A DNA stretch of 64,000 nucleotides, from NCBI GenBank assembly GCA_015501585.1, contig JADNRY010000262.1:1-64000 (forward strand), written 5' to 3'. This stretch comes from Rhodocollybia butyracea. Its lineage: Eukaryota; Basidiomycota; Agaricomycetes; Agaricales; Omphalotaceae. Shown here piece after piece: positions 1 through 10,917 of the stretch; within the stretch, counting starts at the first letter, position 1; each line of letters begins with the position of its first letter. The notes beneath the pieces are model-generated. The model did not search any database. It was not told where the DNA came from and saw only the letters and a program-made list of their open reading frames with translations. A program made the translations under genes and the position numbers.

Positions 1-2214
1 TTCTGAGTGGCCTCTGATTCCAACCACCAACCTTCACCAGCCCTGGTCCCTCACTGCCAAGCTCATAAGTAAAGATGTCCACGAGTCCGAGTTATCCGCA
101 GGTACTCGCAGGTATGACCGTGAGAATACTCGCAGGTATGTCTACCTGCGGATCCAGGTATCCGTTTCCCACGGATCCGTACAGGTCACGGGTATCGATC
201 CAAGCAAATTTGTGCTACCTGCAGGTATTTGTGGGGAGGGCAAGAATAAATTTTTTTCGCTCAAATAACAGCTGGAATATGCTCTCCACTATGCACTAGA
301 CCTTGTCTGAGCAGCTCATCTGTCCACCTAGCATGTAGCAAGTTCCAAGTGGCTATATGCACTGTTGTACACTATACAATCATGATGAATATAGTCCCTC
401 TTCAACTTCAGTGACTTGTATCACTCAAGGACCACTGTTCTCTACCCACATTGTACTCTATTCTACATACTAAGCACCTACTAAGTGTCTCACACTCATA
501 CCTTGCATGTAGTAGCCACTTCACTATTCTTGTAAGTACTAAATACTTGCAGGTATTCACAAGTAACTTGTGAGTACCTGTGTTCACTGGGATCCGCAAG
601 TACCCGCAGGTACCTGCGTTAAAATACCTGCGGATCCCGGTATCCGTTTCCCACGGATCCGTGCGGGTCACGGGTAGCCCCTTGGGCCCACAGGTACCTG
701 CGCAATGGATCCGGGTTTACCTGGATCCGGACTCGTGGACATCTTTTCTCATAACCTGTGTTAGAATAAGTGCACTAAGTATACAGCTCTGCTGGCATGT
801 AACCGGTTACATGGCAGAGCTGCATAGTGCACTTATTCTAACAGGCTGTCACTGACCATCACTGATCCTAGGCCTTCAGACTGTCTCGTACAAAATAATG
901 AAGGCAAGTTGGAGGCTCGAATGGTCAACCTGGTTACAACTTACAAGCACTTAGCAGTCCAAGCTGCATGTTCTAACCACTCTGCTATTAGCACCTGATA
1001 AACAAGTAATGTTTATTGTATGGTATCTGTACTGTCTGTGTAGTGTACTGACTAGCAGTTGCAGTATCTATCACAGTAACAATTACCAATGACTCTTGAT
1101 GTAACTGAACATTGGTGAGGATTCTGGCTGCCGTTGGTTTGACACTTGCACAAGTCAATGTTGTCAATGCTGTCAGCAAATATTGGTGTGTACTGGGACT
1201 TCCAGCGATTTGTGAAGCTGTTGGACTGACTGTCGCTGTTTTGCAGTCTAATCTGTCACATAGCATCACTCGCGATGTACTTACTCTGAGTGTGTTGTAA
1301 ATAATTTTCCTGGGCTTGTTTCGTGTATCAAATGCCTGGTGACTCAATTCCAAGTATCAGACTATAAAGATGCACTTCCCTGGGTGCCAATCACTTTGTC
1401 ATATGCTCCAATGAAAACCTAGTAGGGGGCAAATATGTATATTACTCTGAGTGTATGAGATGCTTGGAAAGTGTGTGAAACAGTTTCATTTTGGCACTGG
1501 GTAGAGTCAGAAGATTGACAAGATGTTGTATCCTGAGTTCCTCCTCTGCTGATTGGTTTTGGTGGCACATTACTTGCTGCACTCCAGGAAAAGGGATGCA
1601 GTGGATCTGGTTAAAGCAAGCCTGGTGTAGATGGCACACAAGTCTCCCACAAGATACAATTCCACACTGCTCTTGAAGGGCAAGATCAGCGACAACACCA
1701 ATGAGAATCAGCACCAATACCAGAGATTGTCAGTGAGAGTCAGGAGCAGGGGCCAGCCACAACCCACCAGCACTTGAGCCCAGCGGCCGCCGACAATTGC
1801 CAATGGTCATTGATGACCAGGATTGACTTTTCCTGGTCCACATATAAAACTCTGGAAGGAGCATGGTTTAGAGAGGTGTAGTGTGTGTTGAGTGCATTTT
1901 CAGCCATCATGTGACTCGGCTCTATTTTCCGGTGATCCGGCCCAAACAGAGTTTAACATTTTTAGCATGTAGGCAAAGGATTACGGCACGTGATGTAATT
2001 TTACTTGGCATTTCAAGGGGAAACCTTTAAAGTTTTCCCCAAAATTCAAAGTTTTATGGGGGGACCTTTTAAGTTTTCCGGGAAATTCAAAGTTTTACGG
2101 GGACATTTTGAAGTTTTCCGGGAAGACCAAAGTTTATGGGGGAGGCATTTTAAAGTTTTCCTGGCAGGTGAAAGTTTACAGGGGGCCTAATTTTTGTGCA
2201 ACTTGAACAGCATA
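1..2214. mobile_element. Foldback-type element C, copy 1 (left end outside window)
   Basis: This is the right part of a large non-coding element. It matches 45121-47117 almost base for base, apart from the MITE at 70-747 and a palindrome present only in the second copy. The right end is a 300-bp block of degenerate repeats of the type AAAGTTTTCCGGGAAATTC and AAAGTTTACGGGG, finishing at GAACAGCATA (2214). The complete second copy (43903-47117) begins with the inverse of this end. ORFs at 988-1353 and 1442-1717 are conserved between copies only because the DNA is; they have no recognisable domain. The superfamily is unassigned. Confidence 0.75.
70..747. mobile_element. hAT-like MITE V, copy 1 (678 bp)
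   Basis: The terminal inverted repeat begins TAAAGATGTCCACGAGTCC and returns inverted at 729-747. It is flanked by an 8-bp duplication, CTCATAAG (62-69) and CTCATAAC (748-755). The homologous locus at 45182-45190 lacks the element and has one copy of the target, so the boundaries are base-accurate. Eight-bp duplications and a TA-starting inverted repeat point to hAT transposition. The interior is non-coding, with repeated words around GGTACCTGC and CCCACGGATCC near both ends. Other copies or relatives lie at 34299, 43479 and 55225. Confidence 0.9.
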
Positions 2215-2301
2215 CATTTGTGGGGCAAGCTAACACTAATGTTTGGTACATACTTATGTGGGGCCAGCTAACCTTCCATCAGGACTTGACCCTGAACGCA
2301 G

Positions 2302-2308
2302 TATAAAA
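2302..2308 (+). promoter_or_regulatory. TATA box for the DUF6532 remnant
   Basis: TATAAAA lies 92 bp upstream of the likely start codon at 2400 and is followed by a pyrimidine-rich leader, as expected for a basidiomycete promoter. The gene downstream is broken, so this is a relic promoter at best. Confidence 0.5.
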
Positions 2309-2399
2309 AGGTGCGTGACCTCTTTGTTTGTTCTCTTTCTTTTGTTTCAACCACCACCGCTCTTTTATTTCTGTTTCTTATTTTGCTCTTAAACAAAAA

Positions 2400-5349
2400 A
2401 TGCCTGCATGTATGTTTTTTTTCATTCTGTGAGGTTGTTTCTATTACTAACTTCTCTTCACTTCAAGCTACTGCAAACAATAAAAAACCTGGTATGTATC
2501 ACTTGACACATTTTCTTTCCTTTTTCTCATTTGTTTGTAGCCCCTCGTTTGACTCGCTCTCAAGCTGCTGCCCCAACCCGCACAGCAGCTAATGGAAAGC
2601 CTGGCAGCAAGACTTTGAAGGTCAAGGCTCTGGCGCCAGTCACTGCATCTACTCAGGCCGAGCTTTGATCTGCATGAGTTCAGCAGAAGCAAAAGGCCAA
2701 GGCTGCCAAAAAAGCCCAAGAAGCCAAGGCACAAGGTATGTTTTCTTTTTTTGTTTTGTTGACCTCGCTAACAACCTTCAATGCTTCTTAGAGATTCATG
2801 AACATGCCAAGGCCATGCCCAAAGCTGAGCAAGATGACAATGAAGATGCGGACCCTGACTTTTATGGCCAGGGTGATGATGACCTTGATGGCCATCATAC
2901 TGGCATATCCCCTGCCCCTCTTGATCAGGGGGAGGGTCCTGATCTCTATGACCAGGATCCTGATGCAGTTGTCTTCAAGGATTCTCTCTGCGGTAGGTTC
3001 TTACTTCCTTTTCTTATATCTTTTGGTAAACTATGCTATATAGATGGTGGATATGGCTCTGACAATGAGCCCCGCTGCAATGAGGACAACGATGACAATA
3101 TGGGGGCTGCAATGGGCTATGCAAATGACAATGAGATGGATGTTGATGATGCACCTACCAACAATGCAAGTACCATTTTATTTATTTATTTATTTTGTGT
3201 TTCCTACCAAGAAGGCCATGGAGCATGCTCGCAAGAGGCTAGGACTTTCTAGCTCACCCTCCAGTGCCCAATCTGGCTGCTCTCGCTCTAGCCTCTCTTC
3301 AAACCTCATTACTCCTCCCAGTTGAAGGTTTAACGGCAAAATTACCAACAGTAACTTTATGCCAAATACCGTGCTAGTTGCTTTTGTGAGTGCTGTTTAT
3401 CTTTTGCAAGTCCATAGTTAGCTCACTTTGTTTGTGTTTCAGTTGGGTTATGCCAGAAGTGGTCTTTTCTCTGGTTTTATTAGCAAGGCCCGTGAATGGG
3501 TTCCTAGTTGCTTTGGCATCCCTGGTAAGATGGGCGCCTCTGCTGTCAAGGAGCTAGTCAGTTGGCTTCTTGAGGATGGGAGATTCAAGTATGGTGAGAT
3601 CGACATGCAGGTATTTATATTTCATGTCTTGACATTACCTTTTCTAATCTATCATTACAGGCTCGCGCCTATAATACCAAACTCCCCTTTGGTTGTGAAG
3701 GGATAGAACATATGCTCCGCCTAGAGGTCTTTAAATATTGAAGTATTCAAGGAGATTGTCAAGGCAGGGAAGATCACTGCCCCTACTACCCTTGCACTGA
3801 TGGTTACTTGTGTAAGTTTTCTTTTGTTGTTTAAACATTATACTTATGCTCTTTCATTGAACATGCTCTGGGGGAATATTCAGATGGTGTTTACAGACAT
3901 GCTGAATTTTCTGATTCTGCGAGGCCTAGGTATTTATTTATTCTCTTTCTTTTCTTATCATTCATTATTCATTATTTGTTTAGATATGTTTTTCACCATG
4001 AGAGCTTCAAGAAAATTGAAAAGGGCGCTCGCAACTGGGCCAATAACTTCTCCACTGACTTGTACAAGTTGATCATGTAAGTCACTAGCTGAGATCCTAT
4101 ACTCTAAATAAAGGCGGTTTAGGCGCTCAAATAATTTACATCAGCAGTTCCCGCGCAGCGGCTGCCCGGCACAACCTACTCCTGTTATTCCGGCGGACCG
4201 TTCGTTCAACTTAGAACTTTTTTCATATCAATGATCGCGTTGGATTGTGCAAGCAAATGAGAAATCTGCGTAGCGGCTGTACAAAACCGAAATTATGAAC
4301 ACTACTTATTTCCGCAACCTCAGCGGGTACCAGCAAAGCTGACAACCAGTCGATGCAAACATCTACTCTGTGGCGATGCATCCCATGGAGAATTCAGAGC
4401 CTAGAGGTTGTCCAAGCAATGCTGATCTCCAAACCTACTTAGCTTCTTCAGCCTGCCAGCCTGTGTCACGCCCAAGTGTCCTGCGGCTATCTGTCCACTT
4501 TCGTGTCCAGATCATGTTTAAAAAAGAGCGATTGGAAGAGAAGGACAGGAAAACTAATGTATCACAAGAGAGGAAAAATAAAAACCCATACTTAATTGAA
4601 GAGTCTCTGCCTTTTCTTTAAGTTTTACATTACTATAATACTACTGCTCAATTAATCAGGCAAGTGTTAGTGAAGATAAGTATATGATGTTGTATGTAGA
4701 TTTGAAGGGCCATACTTAAGTTGGGATGATTACACTCAAATTTTTAGAAATACTCCAGAACACTTACCCACTTTGGCCAAACTTTCGCTGAAACTTTGGA
4801 TGCTCAATTTTTCAATTCCAGAGTGATTTCAATGATGTCAATGTCCCTTGACCTGGAGGTACTTACTAGGTAGGCTTCTGCACTGTAATGTATGGGTCAG
4901 ATGAGTCATGACTCCCAATATCCATACTTATACCATATATGCTTTGAAGTGTTCAGTGCATGAGATCTCATGTTGAACCTCAGTGAATTGCACATGGAAT
5001 GCTTATGCCAATGGGTGCTCCAGCTGTATGGCATAAGCCATATCTTACAGTTACGGTGCAGATTCTACTCAAAGAGTCTGAATATATTAATCTCCAAATG
5101 GTTCCAATGAACCAACAATGAACTGTTGTGTCTGCCTCCCGTGACGTAGGCACGGGCTCTTGAAGCTTGTTAATGTATTATATTAATGTTTGCCATAGCA
5201 CCCAATCTAACAAATCATTCCTGCTGGATGTTGAGGCTGATGATATGGAGGAAGTTGATATTGCTGGTCTGGAAAGTGATGCCATTAATAGAGCTGGACC
5301 TGCTTCCCCCTTGCCTTCTTCCTCCCCTCCTCAATCTTCCCCTGTCTAG
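2400..5349 (+). pseudogene. DUF6532 domain protein remnant, copy 1
   Basis: Multi-exon basidiomycete gene. From the ATG at 2400 two short introns (GTATGT...AG) splice into a Ala/Lys-rich N-terminus. Next come an acidic segment (about 2790-3170), a Ser-rich segment with ARKRLGLSSSPSS (about 3210-3320), then the DUF6532 core: LGYARSGLFSGF (3440), AREWVPSCFGIPG, ARAYNTKLPFGCEGIEH (3661), EHALGEYSDGVYRHAEFSD (about 3858) and NWANNFSTDLYKLIM (about 4040). A GTAAGT donor follows at 4078, and an acidic/Ser-Pro C-terminus lies at 5215-5349. It is broken: two in-frame TGA codons near 2666 and 2678, a stop near 3323, a frameshift near 3730, and a 1.1-kb interruption before the last exon. The function of DUF6532 is unknown. 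A second copy lies on the minus strand at 47.4-48.7 kb. Confidence 0.72.
4079..5200. other. Non-coding interruption inside the DUF6532 remnant
   Basis: Begins as an intron (GTAAGT at 4078) but is 20 times longer than the usual 50-bp introns here, so at least one element probably inserted in it. No terminal repeats or coding similarity were recognised. The 83-codon ORF at 4370-4621 has no support. Confidence 0.4.
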
Positions 5350-5479
5350 GAAAATATCCACTGTTTATTTATTTTAAGGTAGAATGATCATCATAGTAGT
5401 AGCTAGTGATTCTGCAATATAATGTTGATTTTCACCCATTTTTTTATGATTACGCTCAGTATGGTTGTACTGTGTTGAG

Positions 5480-5940
5480 GGGAGTTAGGCATACTTGGAG
5501 TTTCTTTGCAGTACACTTAGGCAAACTCAAGGTATACTTTGAATATACTTAAGTAAACCTGAGGCAATTGTTCTAAACTTAAGTATGTCCAGGTGGACTT
5601 AAAAGTTTACTTCATGATGACTTGAGTGAAGTTAATATTAACTTGAGCAGAGTTGGTGTTAGCTTGAGTGGAGTTGGGGTTGACATAGGCAGACTTGAAA
5701 GTGACTTAGCTCCTACTTAGGACAGCTTCCAGCCTATAGCCAACTTCAACAACTTACATCTAGCTTAAGTAGACTTCAGGTAAACCTATCAGGCTTGGTT
5801 GATACTTTGGTAAACCTGGAGAGGTCCTGAGTGTCCTCAAGGGTGCACTCAACTCAACCTGGATAACTTACGTGTAACTTGGGTAAACCTAAGTGGACCT
5901 GGGGTCAACCTGAGTGAAGGAAACTTACAGACCTAGACTT
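5480..5940. repeat. Word-repeat region (ACTTAAG / GGTAAACCT)
   Basis: About 460 bp built from degenerate short words such as ACTTAAGT, AACTTGAG and GTAAACCTGAG in both orientations. The composition resembles the outer arms of the palindrome at 49517-52517, but no ends or target duplication were found. Probably a decayed relative. Confidence 0.4.
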
Positions 5941-5968
5941 TTGTGGCTTCAGTATCTTTATGAGCTTA

Positions 5969-6502
5969 GGGCCTGTTCGGCAACACGAATCTGGATTTTG
6001 TGTGATTTTGCCAGAGGCAAGATTTTGAAGACTTATATAAAATGTCCGGATCAGCTGGCCAGTCGCCATGACTCTGGAAATGTCATAAAATGATATAACT
6101 CCTGCCCTGACATGTCGGACGTTCCTTTCGCTGTCCCGCAAGTCGTCCCGACCACTCTCAATGATGCCACACAGTGACCAACATGTTCTGGTCATCATCT
6201 TTCAAGTTTAATGTAATTGTATATTATTTTTAAAGCAATTTTATTCCTCTATATTGTCTAAGCAAGTGAAACCTAAAGTAAAAACTACATTTGAGAGCGG
6301 CAGGCATGTCTGAGCATCGAGCGGGGTGTTGACCTCAACATGGAAGAAACGTCTGACAGGCTGTGACAGCATGCGCGTTTACACGGAGCGCTCAACTGGC
6401 TGATCCAAGTAATACTTACAAATGCTTGATGGCTTTTTTATATGGTGGCAATACCTGGCAAAATCCAAACAAAATCTGAGATTCGTGTTGCCGAACAGGC
6501 CC
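5969..6502. mobile_element. PIF/Harbinger-type MITE R, copy 2 (534 bp)
   Basis: Terminal inverted repeats GGGCCTGTTCGGCAACACGA...TCGTGTTGCCGAACAGGCCC, flanked by TTA (5966-5968 and 6503-6505). A 3-bp TTA/TAA target with GGGCC ends is typical of PIF/Harbinger MITEs. Two more copies (53675 and 59549) have exactly the same length. The conserved 77-97 codon ORF inside all three is not a transposase. Confidence 0.9.
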
Positions 6503-6784
6503 TTATATGCTTTCAAGCCACTTATGGTACCAGGGTTGACATAGATATGCTTGAGCCTGGGGGGTAGACCCCGTTGTCATCCGCTATTGTTTCCATTGTA
6601 AAATGTTTGTTTTATCCAATTATGTTCCTTCCTTCCAGCAACTGGATTTGTCCTTTTGTTACACAGCACAAGATTTGACCTTTTGCTTGTTTGTAATTTT
6701 TTGAGCACTGGACTTGTCCTTTAGCTTATTTTACCACAAATTCTTTCCTGAGTTGACTTGCTGTTAGTTTTCCTGATAAGTTTT

Positions 6785-9058
6785 TCCAACGTGCTCATCA
6801 TGATGATGGCACAAGTAACTTCAAACGCCATTGTGACTCATGTGGCAATGACGCCAATGCTGAGGCTGTTGGGCAGCTCACCATGCAAATGTTTGCTGGT
6901 GGTTCAACGGAAGACTCCGCCTCAACATCATTGAATGGTGTGTGTCAAAGCTTTTCTGTCACTGTTTGATTTTTTGAAGAGGGCTACGAACGCAAACAGG
7001 GCTGGTACTCTAATGGACTTGGGGAGCAATGAGGAGAACACTGAGGGAAGTTTGGTGGGGGATGATATTCCATTGGATGATGAGGTGCTTAAGGAAGACC
7101 CCCAGGATCGTGATGATGGCGACTGGCAGATCATTGAAGACCTCAGCAGCACTCTCACTAAAGTGAGTGCCTTAGATGAGCATGATCTTGTTATCAGCCA
7201 GACAACCATTCACAAGGTAGGTTCATTTCATCTGGAGATTGAAATTGATCTAAAATTTACTTTTATAGCTTCGCAAGTTGGGCAAACACTTTCGGAACCA
7301 TGACAGAATTCAACAAGAACTTGTTCAAACCTGTGCTGATACCAAAATCAAGCCCCAAAATCAAGTCATTGATTGTGCTGTTCAATTATGACCAGTGTTG
7401 GACCATGTCCTTAGCAAAGACAAACATAACAAGGGCAAGCTTAGCAAAGACAAACATAACAAGGGCAAGGATTGTATCGGCAAACTCAAGCTTTCATCGA
7501 CGGAGTGGCAGCTCTTGGAATATCTGAAGCCTATGCTTACAGTGGCGGCGCTTAATAATGCAATGCCGTAGTAGATTTACCGATAATTTGCTTTTATCTC
7601 ACTCAAAACCACATGAAATTGTTAGGTCCAAATTGTGAAAATAATCTATGGTATGGAAAGACTCTAATACAAAACTCAAATCATTCCCAAATATGGTAAT
7701 TCCATTAATATTGCCAACAACTGGAAATTTCCTGCAGGCCCATATCTCAGGGAGGAGATACCCAATTCAAAAATAGTGAAGGGTGGCCTAGTCTGTTTTT
7801 GAAGGGGCATTTGCCTACAATCATAATTTTCTCCTAAATTACATTTCCCTTTGTTTATTTCTGGGTGGATCTCAATATTCTTGCAATATTCAATAAAATA
7901 GGGTATATTGCCATAATCCCCGCATCTAATGGCATTTTAAAATGTGCATCAGATTCCTGAGATACTATAGATTATTTACACAACTTAGACCTAAGAATTT
8001 GCTCAAATTTTGAGAGACATACAAGGACTTCTTTGCATTGCATTATTAAGCGCCGCCACTGTAAGGTAACACTGTTTGTTTTGATCAGTTTACTTGAACT
8101 CATTGTCTCCGCAGAAATTTCAACATGTTACCACTTGGATGTCATATTCAACTCATCTTCTTGATGCGGACTGCATCCCACTAATAGATATGCTGCTCAA
8201 TCTGGACTTCCCACTATTATTTGTGCTTCCGCTCCGCCACTAAAGCATGAGCAATTCTCATTAAATACTACTCAAAGACGGATGAAATGTGCATGAGTAT
8301 GTTGCCTTGTATTTCTTTCGTTTTCCTTTCCTGATTGATTTTGATAGTGTTCCATCCAAAATACAAGTTGACATACTTTATCACTCAGCAGTGGGAACCA
8401 GAGTGGATTGAGACCGCACGTACTCTCATTTGCAATGAATGGAATGAGGTCTACAAACCTACTATCGATATTTCCTTCCTTCAGGAGTCTGACAAGACTG
8501 CTTCAACCGATGTCATCAGTTATTTCATGTCTTCTAGTGTTTTGTTACTGATATTGGCCAATACTTAGGATATGGATGACCTCTTTAAAGAAATCAATAA
8601 GTTTGGTCATACCAATGCAAGTACCAATGCAGAGGATGTACTCAAGTCCTATCTTTCCAGTCCCACTGATGCCGAGACTGATCCTGTCAAGTTCTGGGTC
8701 TCACGTCTTGATAGAACTGGTGATAAGGGTACACCGCGTGGAGCCCTGGCACGCATGGGCTTAGACTATCTTACTGCTCTAGGTATATTCTTTTCGATTT
8801 TGGTTCTGTTGTTGCTTTTTAGCGACATCCACTCATGTGGAACACCTTTTTTCCCATGGTGGAGGTCAAGTCACCGAGCGCCGTCACAATCTTTCTTTTC
8901 AATCATTGCGCTGTCTCATGGTGTTGCATTCTTGGTTACAAGCGGGGTTAGTTCCTGAGGATGAGGTTCTTGACTATTTCCGAGGCCTGAAGACCCGCCA
9001 CAGAGGCAAGACCCTTGCACAAGAAGAGGATGTGTATTCGGATGATGAATTCTTTTAA
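6785..9058 (+). pseudogene. hAT-family transposase remnant
   Basis: Pieces of a hAT transposase in correct order. A BED-type zinc finger (GTSNFKRHCDSC, about 6820) lies in exon 1; the N-terminal part of the catalytic domain is missing. An acidic linker (about 7015-7200) precedes an intron to LRKLGKHFRN (7270). The catalytic-domain tail continues from TEWQLLEYLKPML (7500), interrupted by a MITE at 7540-8061. A donor/acceptor pair (AAG|GTAACA ... CCGCAG) leads to KFQHVTTWM (8117) and VFHPKYKLTYF (8350). The hAT C-terminal dimerisation region follows: DPVKFWVS, LARMGLDYLTAL, then after a short intron ATSTHVEHLFSHGG and NLSFQSLRCLMVL (8770-8950), ending in an acidic tail. Several stops and frameshifts make it non-functional. 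Confidence 0.85.
7540..8061. mobile_element. TA-target MITE I, copy 1 (522 bp)
   Basis: Perfect 26-bp terminal inverted repeats starting CAGTGGCGGCGCTTAATAAT, flanked by TA (7538-7539 and 8062-8063). Removing it restores the exon end and GTAACA donor of the surrounding hAT transposase, which proves insertion. The TA duplication suggests Tc1/mariner-type mobilisation. Non-coding. A second, larger copy is at 60684-62101. Confidence 0.92.
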
Positions 9059-9111
9059 TTTCATATGCTGCATATATTAATTTTTGTACTTCATAATTGA
9101 TGTTTTTATTT

Positions 9112-9318
9112 GACCGGTATTCTCCGGTACCTGCTGGTATACTGGCCGGTTACCTGCATGTTACGGCTCTCCGGTACCGGCAGGTATACCTGCCGAAATA
9201 CCTGCGGGTTCCGGTACCTGTTCTCACGGGTCTTAATCAGGTTACAGGTCGACCTTTACACCTTCCGGTTACCTGTCCTCCCGGTTGCTGGTTACCGGGA
9301 CCGGGAGTTGTGTCCATC
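9112..9318. mobile_element. Degenerate V-like MITE (GGTACC-rich)
   Basis: About 200 bp dense in CCGGTACC, ACCTGC and CCGGTTACC words. It ends in the inverse of TAAGGATGGACACAACTCCC, similar to the TAAAGATGTCC end of family V. The left end is not recognisable. A relative with the same right end is at 62262-62440. Confidence 0.5.
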
Positions 9319-9545
9319 CTTAGACCTCATATCTATATACTTATGGGCACTAGAATAGTTGTTTTGCTCTCCTTTAAGCACCCAAGTACTCTCAGACTTC
9401 AGAACATGTTACATAGCCCTTAATGTACAGTTCACTCTAGCAGTATTATTAATAACATTATGAGATGCACAAAAGGAGTAATATTATCATGGAATGCACT
9501 CAATGGCCTTTGGACTTATTTCTTCAACACCATCATGTTCATGTA

Positions 9546-10500
9546 ATCAACTTTTGTCATGGACTTCACCCATAAATGGAGTGTGATGTTGGACACTGGC
9601 CCAATCCTGTTGTCACTTTTAAGTGTAAATAATTTTATGCTGGCCTTGGACTACATTTGGCATGTATAACAGTATTTCTGATTGCATTTAGATTATTTGA
9701 AACATTCATATTTCCTGGTACCAAGACCTGGCTGGTGGGATCTACAAAGGCTCCTTGACAAGGAATCTCTAGTCTCAGCAGTCCAGCAACTTATGCTTAG
9801 CAACAGTATGCCCATCCTTGAGTACTGGTGGACTGACTCAGCCATTACTGATTTGGTCATGAGTGCAAGCCCTTTATCCAACATGAGTGAAGATGATCAA
9901 GCTTACTGGAATTGGGCCAGTGATTATTGCTATCTTTGGAGATGCTTGTTATTCTATACTCAGTGAGCAGAAGGATTTGGCTTCAATGTGCCCAGCCAGT
10001 CATTATGTCTCCACACGGGGTGTAGACTGCAACTTCCAAAAGGGCACATTACTTAGAACATTGTTACCAGGCATGGAGTCAGACATGGTATCTGAAGGTT
10101 GGCAGGGAGCTTCAGTATACCTAAAAGCATCTACCTATCCATCAAGCAGTACAGTTCATGGACATGCATTTGCGAGGTATCTAATACCTTGTTCAACCGC
10201 ACTAACTACTTGTGTTGGATCCCAGGACTGACTGCCTGATTGAACACTCATCAGATTCCCTAACGGAAATCCCACAGAGTAAGCACCCAGGGCACTTGTC
10301 CTTTAATGTACAAAGATTGATGCACTAAAAGTGCACCGGAACTTTATACTTCTTAAGGCTTCCAGTAAGCGCTCATGCTAGTGAATCAAGCTCAAGAAAA
10401 GGTTCAATTTAATGGCCATGCCACAATTGTACTGGAGAACAAACACAATCCCCTATGATACATGCAGTAGAGGTGTACTGTGTAGCACATGTTGTGTGCA
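9546..10500. other. Stretch without recognised gene
   Basis: Interior of composite D. ORFs at 9682-9966 and 9887-10231 have no recognisable domain and overlap in different frames. No repeats clear enough to name. Confidence 0.4.
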
Positions 10501-10504
10501 TTAA

Positions 10505-10805
10505 ACCGTCATGTGACTCGGCGCTGTTTTCCGGTAATCCGGCCCGAACAGAGTTCAAAGTTTTCGGCATGTAATCAAAAGTTTTCCGGGAAATTCAAAG
10601 TTTTACGGGTGGGGACCTTTTAAGTTTTCCACAAAATTCAAAGTTTATGGGGAACTTTTTAAAGTTTTCTGGGCAATTCAAAGTTTTATGGGGGACCTTT
10701 TGAAGTTTTCCGGGAAGACCAAAGTTTATGGGGGGAGGCATTTTAAACTTTTCTGGGCAGCTGAAAGTTTATGGGGCCTAATTTTTGTGCACGTTGAACA
10801 GCATA
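10505..10805. mobile_element. Element C, copy 3 (right-end fragment)
   Basis: Starts at CGTCATGTGACTCGG, equivalent to about 1905 in copy 1, and runs through the AAAGTTTTCCGGG word array to GAACAGCATA (10805). The rest of the element is absent or unrecognisable to the left. Confidence 0.7.
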
Positions 10806-10917
10806 CGCTCCCACCCCCAATATCCTCCTCCAGATTGACCACAAGGAGATCATACAGGAGATTGATACATGGAACCCACTGAGTGGGCGCTTGACAATAT
10901 TTGCTGTGCAGTTGAGG

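Noticed and set aside
988..1353. 121-codon minus-strand ORF conserved at 45822-46187
   Set aside because: Conserved only because both lie in copies of element C; no domain and no protein-like substitution pattern visible.
5905..6198. ORF conserved in all three Harbinger MITE copies
   Set aside because: It runs across the terminal repeat and its conservation follows from near-identical DNA; too short and unlike any transposase.
9435..9460. Short AT-rich palindrome near 9440 as a terminator
   Set aside because: No adjacent gene and composition explains it.
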